A stretch of DNA of 64,000 nt from Fistularia commersonii (lineage: Eukaryota; Chordata; Actinopteri; Syngnathiformes; Fistulariidae): assembly GCA_037954325.1 (NCBI GenBank), contig JBBMNZ010000049.1, positions 248,001 through 312,000 of the forward strand. The letters are read 5' to 3'. Shown one piece after another: positions 1-11,701 of this stretch; the first letter of the stretch is position 1, and each line of letters opens with the position of its first letter. The position numbers were made by a program, and so were the translations under genes. A model generated the notes under the pieces. That model was not told where the DNA came from and ran no database searches. It was given only the letters and a program-made list of their open reading frames with translations.

Positions 1-539
1 AGTGGAAAAAACTTTTGAATTTCATCAAGCTGGTTTCTGCTGTTGAAATATGTTTTTTAGGATATGATTCTGCACAATATATGTCAAATTTAGTGTAATC
101 ACATCACAGGTTCAAAGATATAGCCATTCGTTCAAAAACTGCTTATCTTATCAGGTTGAAGCGTTTTTGATTAGGGGTGGAAATAACTGATGGATTTCGT
201 CAAGCTGGTTTCTGCTGTTGAAATATGTTGTTTAGGACATGATTCTGCAAAACACATGTCAAATTCAGTGTAATCCAGCGATAAGATCAAAAGATATAGC
301 CATTCATCATAAAAGTGCTTATCTCACCGAGTTGAAGCGTTTTTGATTAGGAGTGGAAATAACTTTTGAATTTCATCAAGCTGGTTTCTGCTGTTGAAAT
401 ATGTTGTTTAGGACATGATTCTGCACAATATATGTCAAATTTAGTGAAATCCCATTACATGTTCAAAGGATATAGCCAATCGTCCAAAAAGTACTTATAT
501 CACCAAGTTGAAGAGTTTTTCATTAGTATTGGAAATAAC

Positions 540-715
540 CAATGAATTACGTCAAGCTGGTTTCTGCTGTTGAAATATGTTGTTAGGTAAAGATTCTGCA
601 CAATATATGTCATATCCAGAGATATACCATCAAAAGTCCAAAAGATATAGCCATTAGTTCAAAAAGTGCTTAACTCACCGAGTTGAGACATTTCTGATTA
701 GGAGTGGAAATAACT
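540..715 (+). repeat. Divergent monomer subtype with GAGATAT-CCATCAAAAGTCC
   Basis: This monomer departs from the consensus in the normally conserved TCAAATTCAGTGTAATCC stretch. It reads TCATATCCAGAGATAT, then CCATCAAAAGTCC, and has GTTAGGTAAAG in place of GTTTAGGACATG. The same subtype recurs at about 7,390-7,560, 26,040-26,215 and 27,450-27,625, always between a GTATTGGAAATAACCAAT monomer start and a CGAGTTGAGA end. It is therefore a stable lineage and not a sequencing error. Confidence 0.8.
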
Positions 716-827
716 TTTGAATTTCATCAATCTGGTTTCTGCTGTTGAAATATGTTGTTTAGGACATGATTCTGCACAATATATGTCAAATTCGTGTGAG
801 CCCATCACAGGTTGAAAGGATATAGCC

Positions 828-844
828 ATTCGTTCAAAACGTGC
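828..844 (+). other. CENP-B-box-like sequence (weak)
   Basis: ATTCGTTCAAAACGTGC fits the mammalian CENP-B core pattern NTTCGNNNNANNCGGGN at 8 of 9 fixed positions (one G is T). The array consensus at the same place, ATTCGTTCAAAAAGTGC, fits 7 of 9, so most A-type monomers carry a weaker version and many B-type monomers (CCATAAGGTC) none. Fitting a 9-position pattern this well can occur by chance once in the monomer and then be copied. Binding of any CENP-B-like protein is unproven. Confidence 0.2.
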
Positions 845-1052
845 TTATGAGACTGAGTTGAAGCGTTTTTGATTAGGAGTGCAAATAGCTGATGAATTTC
901 ATCAAGCTGGTTCCTGCTGTTGAAATATGTTGTTTAGGACATGGTTCTGCACAAAATATATCAAATTCAGTATAATCCAGCGACAAGTTCAAAAGATATT
1001 GTCATTCGATCAAAAAGTGCTTATCTCACCGAGTTGAAGCATTTTTGATTCG

Positions 1053-2290
1053 GAGTGGAAATAATCAATGAATATCATCACGCTGGTTTTTGCTTTTGAA
1101 ATATGTTGTTAAGACATGATTCTGCACAATATATGTCAAATTCAGTGTGATCCCTTCACATGTTCAAAAGATATAGCCATTCGTTCAAAAACTGCTTATA
1201 TTATCGGGTTGAAGCGTTTTTGATTGAGAGTGGAAATAACTAATGGATTTAATCAAGCTGGTTTCTGCTGTTGAAATATGTTGTTTAGGACATGATTCTG
1301 CACAACACATGTCAAATTCAGTGTAATCCAGCGACAAGATCAAAAGATATAGCCATTCATGCAAAAAGTGCTTATCTCAGCGAGTTGAAGCAATTATGAT
1401 TAGGAGTGGCAATAACTAATGAATTTCATCAAGTAGATTTCTACTGTTGAAATATGTTGTTTAGGACATGATTCTGCACAATATATGTCAAATTCAGTGT
1501 AATTCCTTCACAAGTTCAAAAGATATAGCCATTCGTTCAAAAAGTGCTTATCTCACCGAGTTGAAGCATTTTTGATTAGGAGTGGAAATAACTTTTGAAT
1601 TTCATCAAGCTGGTTTCTGCTGTTGAAATATGTTGTTCAGAACATGTTTCTGCACAATATATGTCAAATTCAGTGTAATCCCTTCATAGGTTCAAAAGAT
1701 ATCGCCATTCCTTCAAAAAGTACTTATATCACCGAGTTGAAGCGTTTTTGGATTCAGAGTGGAAATAATCAATGAATTTCATCAAGCTGGTTTCTGCTGT
1801 TGAAATATGTTTTTTAGGATATGATTCTGCACAATATATGTCAAATTCAGTGTAATCACATCACAGGTTTAAAAGATATCGCCATTCGTTCAAAAACTGC
1901 TTATCTAATCGGGTTGAAGCGTTTTTAATTAGGAGTGGAAATAACTAATGGATTTAATCAAGCTGGTTTCTGCTGTTGAAATATGTTGTTTAGGACATGA
2001 TTCTGCACAACACATGTCAAATTCAGTGTAATCCAGCGACAAGATCAAAAGATATAGCCATTCGTGCAAAAAGTGCTTATCTCACCGAGTTGAAGCAATT
2101 TTGATTAGGAGTGGCAATAACTAATGAATTTCATCAAGTAGATTTCTACTGTTGAAATATGTTGTTTAGGACATGATTCTGCACAATATATGTCAAATTC
2201 AGTGTAATCCTTTCCCAAGTTCAAAAGATATAGCCATTCGTTCAAAAAGTGCTTATCTCACCAAGTTGAAGCGTTTTTGATTAGGAGTGG
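1053..2290 (+). repeat. Four-monomer module, tandem pair (first copy short)
   Basis: An ordered module recurs: M1 (CCCTTCATAGG with TATCGCC), M2 (ATGTTTTTTAGGATATG with CACATCACAG), M3 (GGATTTAATCAAGC with ACACATGTC) and M4 (AAGTAGATTTCTACTG with CCCTTCACAAG). Here a shorter version (M2-like, M3, M4; about 1,053-1,590) is followed by a full M1-M4 (about 1,587-2,290). M3 starts at 1,241 and again at 1,946, an offset of 705 bp or four monomers. The M2-like monomer of the first copy is diverged (TGCTTTTGAAATATGTTGTTAAG). The pair looks like a local tandem duplication by unequal exchange. Confidence 0.8.
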
Positions 2291-2639
2291 AAATAACTAA
2301 TGAATTTTCATCAAGCTGGTTTCTGCTGTTGAAATATGTTGTTTAGGACATGATTTTGCACAATATATATCAAATTCAGTGTAATCCCTTAACAAGTTCA
2401 AAAGATATAGCCATTTGTTCAAAAGTGCTTATCTCACCGAGTTGAAGCGTTTTTGATTAGGAGTGGAAATTACTTTTGAATTTCATCAATCTGGTTTCTG
2501 CTGTTGAAATATGTTGTTTAGGACATGTTTCTGCACAATATATGTCAAATTCAGTGTAATCCCTTCATAGGTTCAAAAGATATCGCCAGTCGTTCCAAAA
2601 GAACTTATCTCCCCGAGTTGAGGCGTTTTTGATTCGGAG

Positions 2640-3180
2640 TGGAAATAACCAATGAATTTCATCAAGCTGGTATCTGCTGTAGAAATATGTTTTTTAGGAT
2701 ATGATTCTGCACAATATACGTCAAATTTAGTGTAATCATATCACAGGATCAAAAGATATAGCCATTCGTTCAAAAACTGCTTATCTTATCGGGTTGAAGC
2801 TTTTTTGAATAGGAGTGGAAATAACTGATGGATTTCATCAAGCTGGTTACTGCTGTTGAAATATGTTGTTTAGGACATGATTCTGCAAAACACATGTCAA
2901 ATTCAGTGTAATCCAGCTACAAGTTGAAAAGATATAGCTATTCGATCAAAAAGTGCTTATCTCACCGAGTTGAAGCGTTTTTGATTCGGAGTGGAAATAA
3001 CTAATGAATTTCATCAAGCTGGTTTCTGCTGTTTAAATGTGTTGTTTAGGACATGATTCTGCACAATATATGTCAAATTCTTGTGACCCATTACAGGTTC
3101 AAAGGATATAGACATTCTTTCAAAATGTGCTCATGAGACCGAGTTAAGGTGTTTCTGATTAGGAGTGGATATAACTAATG
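2640..3180 (+). repeat. Three-monomer A-type segment, copy 1 of 3
   Basis: This is a run of one ATATGATT/ATCATATCACAG monomer, one GATGGATTTCATCAAGCTGGTT-type monomer with AAAACACATGTC and AGCTACAAGTTG, and one TGTGCTCATGAGACCGAG monomer. The same order is found at about 4,930-5,460 and, for the first two, at about 18,480-18,850. The GATGGATTTCATC landmark is at about 2,826 here and about 5,113 in the next copy, an offset of ~2,287 bp or 13 monomers. Confidence 0.7.
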
Positions 3181-4227
3181 AATTTCATCAAGCTGGTTCC
3201 CGCTGTTGAAATATGTTGTTTAGGACAAGATTCTGAACAAAATATGTCAAATTCAGTATAATCCAGCGACAAGTTCTAAAGATATAGCCATTCGATCAAA
3301 AAGTGCTTATCTCACAGAGTTGAAGCGTTTTTGATTCGGAGTGGAAATAACTAATGAATTTCATCAAGCTGGTTTCTGCTGTTGAAATATGTTGTTTAGG
3401 ACAAGATTCTGCACAATATATGTCAAATTCAGTGAAATCCAATCACATGTTCAAAAGATATAGCCATTCGTTCAAAAATTGCTTATCTCACCAAGTTGAA
3501 GAGGTTTTGATTAGGAGCGGAAATAACTATTGAATTTCATCAAGCTGGTTTCTGCTGTTGAAATATGTTGTTTAGGACATGATTCTGCACAATATATGTC
3601 AAATTCTTGTGAGCCCATTACAGGTTCAAAGGATATAGCCATTCGTTCAAAACATGCTTATGAGACCGATTTGAAGCGTTTTTGATTAGGAGTGGATATA
3701 ACTAATGAATTTCATCAAGCTGGTTCCTACTGTTGAAATATGTTGTTTAGGACATGATTCTGCAGAAAATATTTCAAATTCAGTGTTATCCAGCAAAAAG
3801 ATCAAAAGATATAGCCATTCTTGCAAATAATGCTTATCTCACCGAGTTGAAGCGTTTTTGTTTAGGAGTGGAAATAACTTTTGAATTTCATCACGCTGGT
3901 TTCTGCTGTTGAAATATGTTTTTTGGGATATGATTCTGCACAATATATGTCAAATTCAGTGTTATCCCATTAAAGGTTCAAAGGATATAGACATTCTTTC
4001 AAAAAGGACTTATCTCACCGATTTGAAGCGTTTTTGATTAGGAGTGGAAATAACTAATGGATATCATCAAGCTGGTTTCTGCTGTTGAAATATGTTGTTT
4101 ATGACATAATTCTGCACAATATATGTCAAATTAAGTGTAATCCCTTCACAAGTTCAAAAGATATAGCCATTCGTTCAAAAAGTACTTATATCACCGAGTT
4201 TAAGCGTTTTTGATTAGGAGTGGAAAT

Positions 4228-4930
4228 AACTTTTGAATTTCATCACGCTGGTTTCTGCTGTTGAAATATGTTCTTTAGGACATGATTCTGCACAATATAT
4301 GTCAAATTCAGTGTAATCCCTTCATAGGTTCAAAAGATATCGCCATTCGTTCAAAAAGTACTTATCTCACCGAGTTGATGCGTTTTTGGATTCGGAGTGG
4401 AAATAATCAATGAATTTCATCAAGCTGGTTTCTGCTCTTGAAATATGTTTTTTAGGATATGATTCTGCACAATACATTTCAAATTTAGTGTAATCACATT
4501 ACAGGTTCAAAAGACATAGCCATTCGTTCAAAAACTGCTTATCTTATCGGGTTGAAGCGTTTTTGATTGAGAGTGGAAATAACTAATGGATTTAATCAAG
4601 CTGGTTTCTGCTGTTGAAATATGTTGTTTAGGACATGATTGTGCAGAACACATGTCAAATTCAGTGTAATCCAGCGACAAGATCAAAAGATATAGCCATT
4701 CGTGCAAAAAGTGCTTATCTCACCGAGTTGAAGCAATTTTGATTAGGAGTGGCAATAACTAATGAATTTCATCAAGTAGATTTCTACTGTTGAAATATGT
4801 TGTTTAGGACATGATTCTGCACAATATATGTCAAATTCAGTGTAATCCCTTCACAAGTTCAAAAGATATAGCCATTCGTTCAAAAAGTGCTTATCTCACC
4901 GAGTTGAAGCATTTTTGATTAGGAGTGGAA
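4228..4930 (+). repeat. Four-monomer module M1-M4, copy
   Basis: The module described at 1,053-2,290 is present complete: M1 from about 4,228 (TCATCACGCTGG), M2 from about 4,401 (AATAATCAATG), M3 from about 4,577 (ATTTAATCAAGC) and M4 from about 4,754 (AAGTAGATTTCTAC). Order and spacing match the other copies. It is followed at 4,930-5,280 by the ATATCTGATGG monomer pair, as is the copy at 17.8-18.5 kb. The duplicated segment is therefore larger than the module itself. Confidence 0.8.
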
Positions 4931-5460
4931 ATAACTAATGAATTTCATCAAGCTGGTTTCTGCTGTTGAAATATGTTGTTTAGGATATGATTCTGCACAA
5001 TATATGTCCAATTTAGTGTAATCACATCACAGGATCAAAAGATATAGCCATTCGTTCAAAATCTGCTTATCTTATCGGGTTGAAGCGTTTTTGATTAGGA
5101 GTGGAAATATCTGATGGATTTCATCAAGCTGGTTACTGCTGTTGAAATATGTTGTTTAGGACATGATTGTGCAAAACACATGTCAAATTCAGTGTAATCC
5201 AGCTACAAGTTGAAAAGATATAGCCATTCGTTCAAAATCTGCTTATCTTATCGGGTTGAAGCGTTTTTGATTCGGAGTGGAAATAACTAATGAATTTCAT
5301 CAAGCTTTTTTCTGCTGTTGAAATATGTTGTTTAGGACATGATTCTGCACAATATATGTCAAATTCTTGTGAGCCCATTACAGGTTCAAAGGATATAGAC
5401 ATTCTTTCAAAATGTGCTCATGAGACCGAGTTAAAGTGTTTCTGATTAGGAGTGGATGTA
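4930..5460 (+). repeat. Three-monomer A-type segment, copy 2 of 3
   Basis: This is the second copy of the segment at 2,640-3,180. It follows directly on the M4 monomer of the module at 4,228-4,930. The same adjacency is seen at 17,778-18,850, so about 1.05 kb (4,228-5,280) was copied together at an offset near 13.55 kb (77 monomers). The copies differ by scattered substitutions, for example TTATCGGGTTG against CTCACCGAGTTG at about 5,250. Confidence 0.7.
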
Positions 5461-6679
5461 ACTAATGAATTTCATCAAGCTGGTTTCTGCTGTTGAAATA
5501 TGTTGTTTAGGATATGATTATGCACAATATATGTCCAATTTAGTGTAATCACATCAAAGGTTGAAAAGATATAGCCATTCGTTCAAAAACTGCCTATCTT
5601 ATCGGGTTGAAGCGTTTTTGATTAGGAGTGAGATAACTGATGGATTTCGTCAAGCTGGTTTCTGCTGTTGAAATATGTTGTTTAGGACAAGATTTTGCAC
5701 AATATATGTCAAATTCAGTGAAATCCCATCACAGGTTCAAAAAATATAGCCATTCGTTCAAAAATTGCTTTTCTCACCAAGTTGAAGAGTTTTTGATTAG
5801 TATTGGAAATAACTTTTGAATTTCATCAAGCTGGTTTCTGCTCTTGAAATTTGTTGTTTAGGACATGATTCTGGACAGGATATGTCAAATTCAGTGCAAT
5901 CCCTTCACATGTTCAAAAGATATAGCCATTCGTTCAAAAAGTACTTATCTCACCGAGTTGAAGCATTTTTGATTAGGAGTGGAAATAACTTTTGAATTTC
6001 ATCACGCTGGTTTCTGCTGTTGAAATATGTTGTTTAGGACATGATTCTGCACAATATATGTCAAAGTCAGTGTGATCCCATTACAGGTTCAAAGGATATA
6101 GCTATTCGATCAAAAAGTGCTAATCTCAACGAGTTGAAGCGTTTTTGATTCGGAGTGGAAATAACTAATGAATTTCATCAAGCTGGTTTCTGCTGTTGAA
6201 ATATGTTGTTTAGGACATGATTCTGCACAATATATGTCAAATTCTTGTGAGCCCATTACAGGTTCAAAGGATATAGACATTCTTTCAAAATGTGCTCATG
6301 AGACCGAGTTAAAGTGTTTCTGATTAGGAGTGGATATAACAAATGAATTTCATCAAGCTGGTTTCTGCTGTTGAAATATGTTGTTTAGGATATGATTCTG
6401 CACAATATATGTCCAAATTAGTGTAATCACATCAAAGGTTCAAAAGATATAGCCATTCGTTCAAAAAGTACTTATCTCACCGAGTTGAAGCTTTTTTGAT
6501 TAGGAGTGGAAATAACTTTTGAATTTAATCACGCTGGTTTCTACTGTTGAAATATGTTGTTTAGGACATGATTCTGCACAATATATGTCAAATTCAGTGT
6601 AATCCCTTCATAGGTTCAAAAGATATAGCCATTCGTGCAAATAATGCTTATCTCACCGAGTTGAAGCGTTTTTGTTTAG

Positions 6680-8690
6680 GGGTGGAAATAATTATTGAAT
6701 TTCATCAAGCTGGTTTCTGCTGTTGAAATATGTTTTTTTGGATATGATTCTGCACAATATATGTCAAATTCAGTGTGATCCCATTACAGGTTCAAAGGAT
6801 ATAGCCATTCTTTCAAAAAGTACTTATCTCACCGAGTTGAAGCGTTTTTGATTAGGAGTGGAAATAACTTTTGAATTTCATCACGCTGGTTTTTGCTGTT
6901 GAAATATGTTGTTTAGGACATGATTCTGCACAATATATGTCAAATTCAGTGTAATCCCTTTATAGGTTAAAAAGATATCGCCATTCGTTCAGAAAGTACT
7001 TATCTCACCAAGTTGAAGCGTTTTTGATTAGGAGTGGAAATAACTAATGAATTTCATCAAGCTGGTATCTGCTCTTTAAATATGTTGTTTAGGACATGAT
7101 TCTGGACAATATATGTCAAATCTAGTGTAATCCCTTCACAAGATCAAAAGATATAGCCATTCGTTCAAAAAGTACTTCTCTCACCGAGTTGAAGCGTTTT
7201 TGATTAGGAGTGAAATAACTTTTGAATTTCATCAAGCTGGTTTCTGCTGTTGAAATATGTTGTTTAGGACATGATTCTACACAATATATGTCAAATTCAG
7301 TGAAATCCCATTACAGGTTCAAAGGATATAGCCATTCGTCCAAAAAGTACTTATGTCACCAAGTAAAAGAGTTTTTGATTAGTATTGGAAATAACCAATT
7401 AATTTCGTCAAGGTGGTTTCTGCAGTTGAAATATGTTGTTAGGTCAAGATTCTGCACAATATATGTCATATTCAGAGATATCCCATCAAAAGTCCAAAAG
7501 ATATAGCCATCGTTCAAAAAGTGCTTAACTCACCGAGTTGAGATGTTTCTGATTAGGAGTGGAAATAACTAATGAATTTCATCACGCTGGTTTCTGCTGT
7601 TGAAATATCTTGTTTAGGACATGATTTTGCACAATATATGTCAACTTCAGTGTAATCCCTTCATAGGTTAAAAAGATATCGCCATTCGTTCAAAAAGTAC
7701 TTATCTCACCGAGTTGAAGCATTTTTGGATTCGGAGTGGAAATAATCAATGAATTTCATCAAGCTGGTTTCTGCTGTTGAAATATGTTTTTTAGGATATG
7801 ATTCTGCACAATATATGTCAAATTCAGTGTAATCACCTCACAGGTTTAAAAGATATAGCCATTCGTTCAAAAACTGCTTATCTTATCGGGTTGAAGCGTT
7901 TTTGATTAGGAGTGGAAATAAATGATGGATTTAATCAAGCTGGTTTCTGCTGTTGAAATATGTTGTTTAGGACACGATTCTGCACAACACATGTCAAATT
8001 CTTTGTAATCCAGCGACAAGATCAAAATATATAGCCATTCGTGCAAAAAGTGCTTATCTCACCGAGTTGAAGCAATTTTGATTAGGAGTGGCAATAACTA
8101 ATGAATTTTATCATGTAGATTTCTATTGTTGAAATATGTTGTTTAGGACATGATTCTGCACAATATATGTCAAATTCAGTGTAATCCCTTCACAAGTTCA
8201 AAAGATATAGCCATTTTTTCAAAAAGTGCTTATCTCACCAAGTTAATGTGTTTTTGATTAGGAGTGGAAATAACTAATGAATTTCATCAAGCTGGTTTCT
8301 GCTGTTGAAATATGTTGTTTGGGATATGATTCTGCACAATATATGTCAAAGTCAGTGTGATCCCTTCACATATTTAAAAGATATAGCCATTCGTTCAAAA
8401 AGTACTTATCTTACCGATTTGAAGCGTTTTTGATTAGGAGTGGAAATAACTAATGAATTTCATCAAGCTGGTTTCTGCTGTTGAAATATGTTGTTTAGGA
8501 TATGATTCTGCACAATATATGTCAAATTCAGTGTGATCCCATTACAGGTTCATAGGATATAGCTATTTGTTCAAAAAGTACTTATCTCACCGAGTTGAAG
8601 CGTTTTTGATTCGGAGTGGAAATAACTAATAAATTTCATCAAGCTGGTTTCTGCTGTTGAAATATGTTGTTTAGGACATGATTCTACACA
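6680..8690 (+). repeat. ~2-kb segmental duplication, left copy (partner 26.74-28.92 kb)
   Basis: Monomer order and private variants match 26,740-28,920. ATTATTGAATTTC is at 6,691 and 26,749, and an identical chance ORF start is at 7,222 and 27,281 (offset 20,058-20,059, 114 monomers). Shared rare states include ATGTTTTTTTGG, the GTTAGGTCAAG monomer with CAGAGATATCCC, and TATTTTATCA-type M4 variants. The right copy has one extra monomer at about 27,785-27,960, so the offset grows to about 20,235 downstream. It contains a copy of the M1-M4 module (about 7,565-8,270). No gene is present. Confidence 0.85.
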
Positions 8691-8814
8691 ATATATGTCA
8701 AATTCAGTGAAATCCCATTACAGGTTCAAAGGATATAGCCATTCGTCCAAAAAGTACTCATGTCACCAAGTTGAAGAGTTTTTGATTAGTATTGGAAATA
8801 ACCAATGAATTTCA

Positions 8815-9300
8815 TCAAGCTTGTTCCTGCTGTTGAAATATGTTGTTTAGGACAAGATTCTGCACAAAATATGTCAAATTCAGTATAATCCAGCGACAAG
8901 TTCAAAAGATAGAGCCATTCGATCAAAAAGTGCTTTTGTCATCGAGTTGAAGCGTTTATGATTCGCAGTGGAAATAACTAATGAAAGAATCAAGATGCTT
9001 TCTGCTGTCTAAATATGTTGTTCAGGACATGATTCTGCACAATATATGTCAACTTCAGTATAATCCCATCACAGGTTCAAAAGTTATAGCCATTCGATCA
9101 AAAAGTGCTTATCTCACCGAGTCTAATCGTTTTTGATTCGGAGTGGAAAAAACTAATGAATTTCATCAAGCTGGTTTCTGACTTTTAAATATGTTGTTTA
9201 GGACATGATTTTGCACAATATATGTCCCATTCAGTGAAATCCAATCAAAAGTTCAAAAGATATAGCCTTTCGTTCAAAAAGTGCTTATCTCACCGAGTTG
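8815..9300 (+). repeat. Divergent GAAAGAATCAAGATGC monomers at the A/B boundary
   Basis: The monomer around 8,983 has AATGAAAGAATCAAGATGC where others have AATGAATTTCATCAAGCTGG, and CTGTCTAAATATG in place of CTGTTGAAATATG. Matching diverged monomers occur at about 24,294 (offset ~15,311 bp, 87 monomers) and about 24,996. The similarity to 24.2-24.6 kb runs through the next two monomers up to about 9,295, then stops where the B-type block starts. This segment is the last piece of A-type array before the switch. Confidence 0.75.
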
Positions 9301-9594
9301 AAGCGTTTTTGATTAAGAGAGGAAATAACTATTAAATTTCACCAAGCCTGTTTCTGCTGTTGATAGATGTTGTATAGGACATGATTCATCACAATAGATG
9401 TCAACTTCTGTGTAATCCAGCTATAAATTCAAAAGATATAGCCATAAGGTCAAAAAGTGCTTATCTCACTGAGTTGAAGCATTTTTGATTTTGAGTGGAA
9501 ATGACTAATGAATTTCATCAAGGTGGTTTCTGCTGTTGAAATATGTTGTTTAGGACATGATTCTGCACAATTAATGTCAAATTCAGTGTAATCA

Positions 9595-11701
9595 AGCTAC
9601 AAGTTCAAAAGATATAGCCATTTGTTCAAAAAGTGCTTATCTCACCGAATTGAAGCGTTTTTGATTAAGAGAGGAAATAACTATTGAAATTCACCAAGCC
9701 TATTTCTGCTGTTGATAGATGTTGTATAGAACATGATTCTGTCTAATATATGTCAAATTCACTGTAATCCAGCGACAAGATCAAAAGATATAGCCATTTG
9801 TTCAAAAAGTGCTTATCTCACCGAATTGAAGCGTTTTTGATTAGGAGTGGAAATAACTAATGGATTTCATCAAGCTGGTTTTTGCCATTGAACTATGTTG
9901 TTTAGGACTTGATTCTGCACAATATATTTCAAATTCAGTGTAATCCCAACAGTGGTTCAAAAGATAGAGCCATTCGTTCAAAGAATGCTTATTGCACCGA
10001 GTTGAAGCGTTTTTGATTAGGAGAGGAAATAACTATTGAATTTCACCAACCCTGTTTCTGCTGTTGATAGATGTTGGATAGGACATGATTCTGTACAATA
10101 TATGTCAAATTCAGTGTAATCCTGCGACAAGATCATAAAATATAGCCATTCGTGCAAAAACTGCTTATATCACCGAGTTGAAGCGTTTTTGAGTTGGAGT
10201 GGAAATAACTAATGAATTTCAACATGCTGGTTTTTGCTGTTGATATATGTTGTATAGGACATGATTCTGCACAATATATGTCAAATTCAGTGTAATCCAA
10301 CTATAAGTTCAAAAGATATAGCCATAAGGTCAAAAAGTTCTTATCTCACTGAGTTGATGCGTTTTTGATTTTGAGTGGAAATGACTAATGAATTTCATCA
10401 AGCTGGTTTCTGCTGTTGAAATATGTTGTTTAGGACATGATTCTGCACAATTAATGTCAAATTCAGTGTAATCCAGCTATAAGTTCAAAAGATATAGCCA
10501 AAAGGTCAAAAACTGCTTATCCTACCGAGTTAAATCGTTTTTGAGTTGGAGTGGAAATAACTCATGAATTTCATCAAGCTGGTTTTTGATGGTGATATAT
10601 GTTGTTTAGAACATAATTCTGCACAATATATGTCAAATTCAGTGTAATCAAATCATAGGTTCAAAAGATATAGCCATTCGTTCAAAAAGTGATTACCTTA
10701 TTGGGTTGAAGTGTTTTTGATTAAGAGTGGAAATAACTAATGAATTTCACCAATCTGGTTTCTGCTTTTCAAATATGTTGTTCAGTGCATGATTCTGCAC
10801 AATATATATCAAATTCAGTGTAATCAAGCTACAAGTTCAAAAGATATAGCCATTTGTTCAAAAAGTGCTTATCTCACCGAATTGAAGCGTTTTTGATTAA
10901 GAGAGGAAATAACTATTGAAATTCACCAAGCCTATTTCTGCTGTTGATAGATGTTGTATAGAACATGATTCTGTCTAATATATGTCAAATTCACTGTAAT
11001 CCAGTGACAAGATCAAAAGATATAGCCATTTGTTCAAAAAGTGCTTATCTCACCGAATTGAAGCGTTTTTGATTAGGAGTGGAAATAACTAATGGATTTC
11101 ATCAAGCTGGTTTTTGCCATTGAACTATGTTGTTTAGGACTTGATTTTGCACAATATATTTCAAATTCAGTGTAATCCCAACAGTGGTTCAAAAGATAGA
11201 GCCATTCGTTCAAAGAATGCTTATTGCACCGAGTTGAAGCGTTTTTGATTAGGAGAGGAAATAACTATTGAATTTCACCAACCCTGTTTCTGCTGTTGAT
11301 AGATGTTGGATAGGACATGATTCTGTACAATATATGTCAAATTCAGTGTAATCCTGCGACAAGATCATAAAATATAGCCATTCGTGCAAAAACTGCTTAT
11401 ATCACCGAGTTGAAGCGTTTTTGAGTTGGAGTGGAAATAACTAATGAATTTCAACATGCTGGTTTTTGCTGTTGATATATGTTGTATAGGACATGATTCT
11501 GCACAATATATGTCAAATTCAGTGTAATCCAACTATAAGTTCAAAAGATATAGCCATAAGGTCAAAAAGTTCTTATCTCACTGAGTTGATGCGTTTTTGA
11601 TTTTGAGTGGAAATGACTAATGAATTTCATCAAGCTGGTTTCTGCTGTTTAAATATGTTGTTTAGGACATGATTCTGCACAATTAATGTCAAATTCAGTG
11701 C
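9595..11701 (+). repeat. Seven-monomer repeat offset (1,232 bp), two copies
   Basis: The run starting TCAAGCTACAAGTTC at about 9,595 is repeated from about 10,827. AAGTTCAAAAGAT is at 9,601 and 10,833, an offset of 1,232 bp or exactly seven 176-bp monomers. The match spans about 875 bp (five monomers), to about 10,470 and 11,701. There the first copy reads TGTAATCCAGCTATAAG and the second TGCAATCCCATCACATG. Shared private states include CCCAACAGTGG, TTGGATAGG and CCTATTTCTGC. A related copy is at 29,065-29,640. Confidence 0.85.

Larger units (their letters stand above)
1..9300 (+). repeat. A-type satellite block 1
   Basis: About 53 monomers of the A flavour fill this block. They carry TTGAAATATG or rarely TTTAAATATG, and GATTAGGAGTGG or GATTCGGAGTGG. 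I found no TTGATATATG or TTGATAGATG monomer here. Recurrent subtypes include one with CTTGTGAGCCCATTACAGG and TATGAGACCGAG (about 790, 3,085, 3,605, 5,365, 6,243), one with ACACATGTC and CCAGCGACAAG (about 1,305, 2,010, 4,650), and one with AAGTAGATTTCTACTG (about 1,431, 2,137, 4,772, 8,112). No gene lies in the block. The right edge is where GATTAAGAGAGG and TTGATAGATGTTGTATAGG first appear (about 9,310-9,380). Confidence 0.9.

Noticed and set aside
7222..7506. 94-codon plus-strand frame, repeated almost unchanged at 27,281-27,565
   Set aside because: Both are satellite monomers read through by chance in a segment duplicated at 20,059 bp. Neither has a domain, a promoter context or more conservation than the DNA itself, so near-identity of the peptides is not evidence of coding.
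1..9300. Promoter-like TATATA or CAATAT elements in the core CACAATATATGTC
   Set aside because: They occur in every monomer as part of an A/T-rich repeat and are not next to any gene. Satellite transcription is possible but not shown by this.
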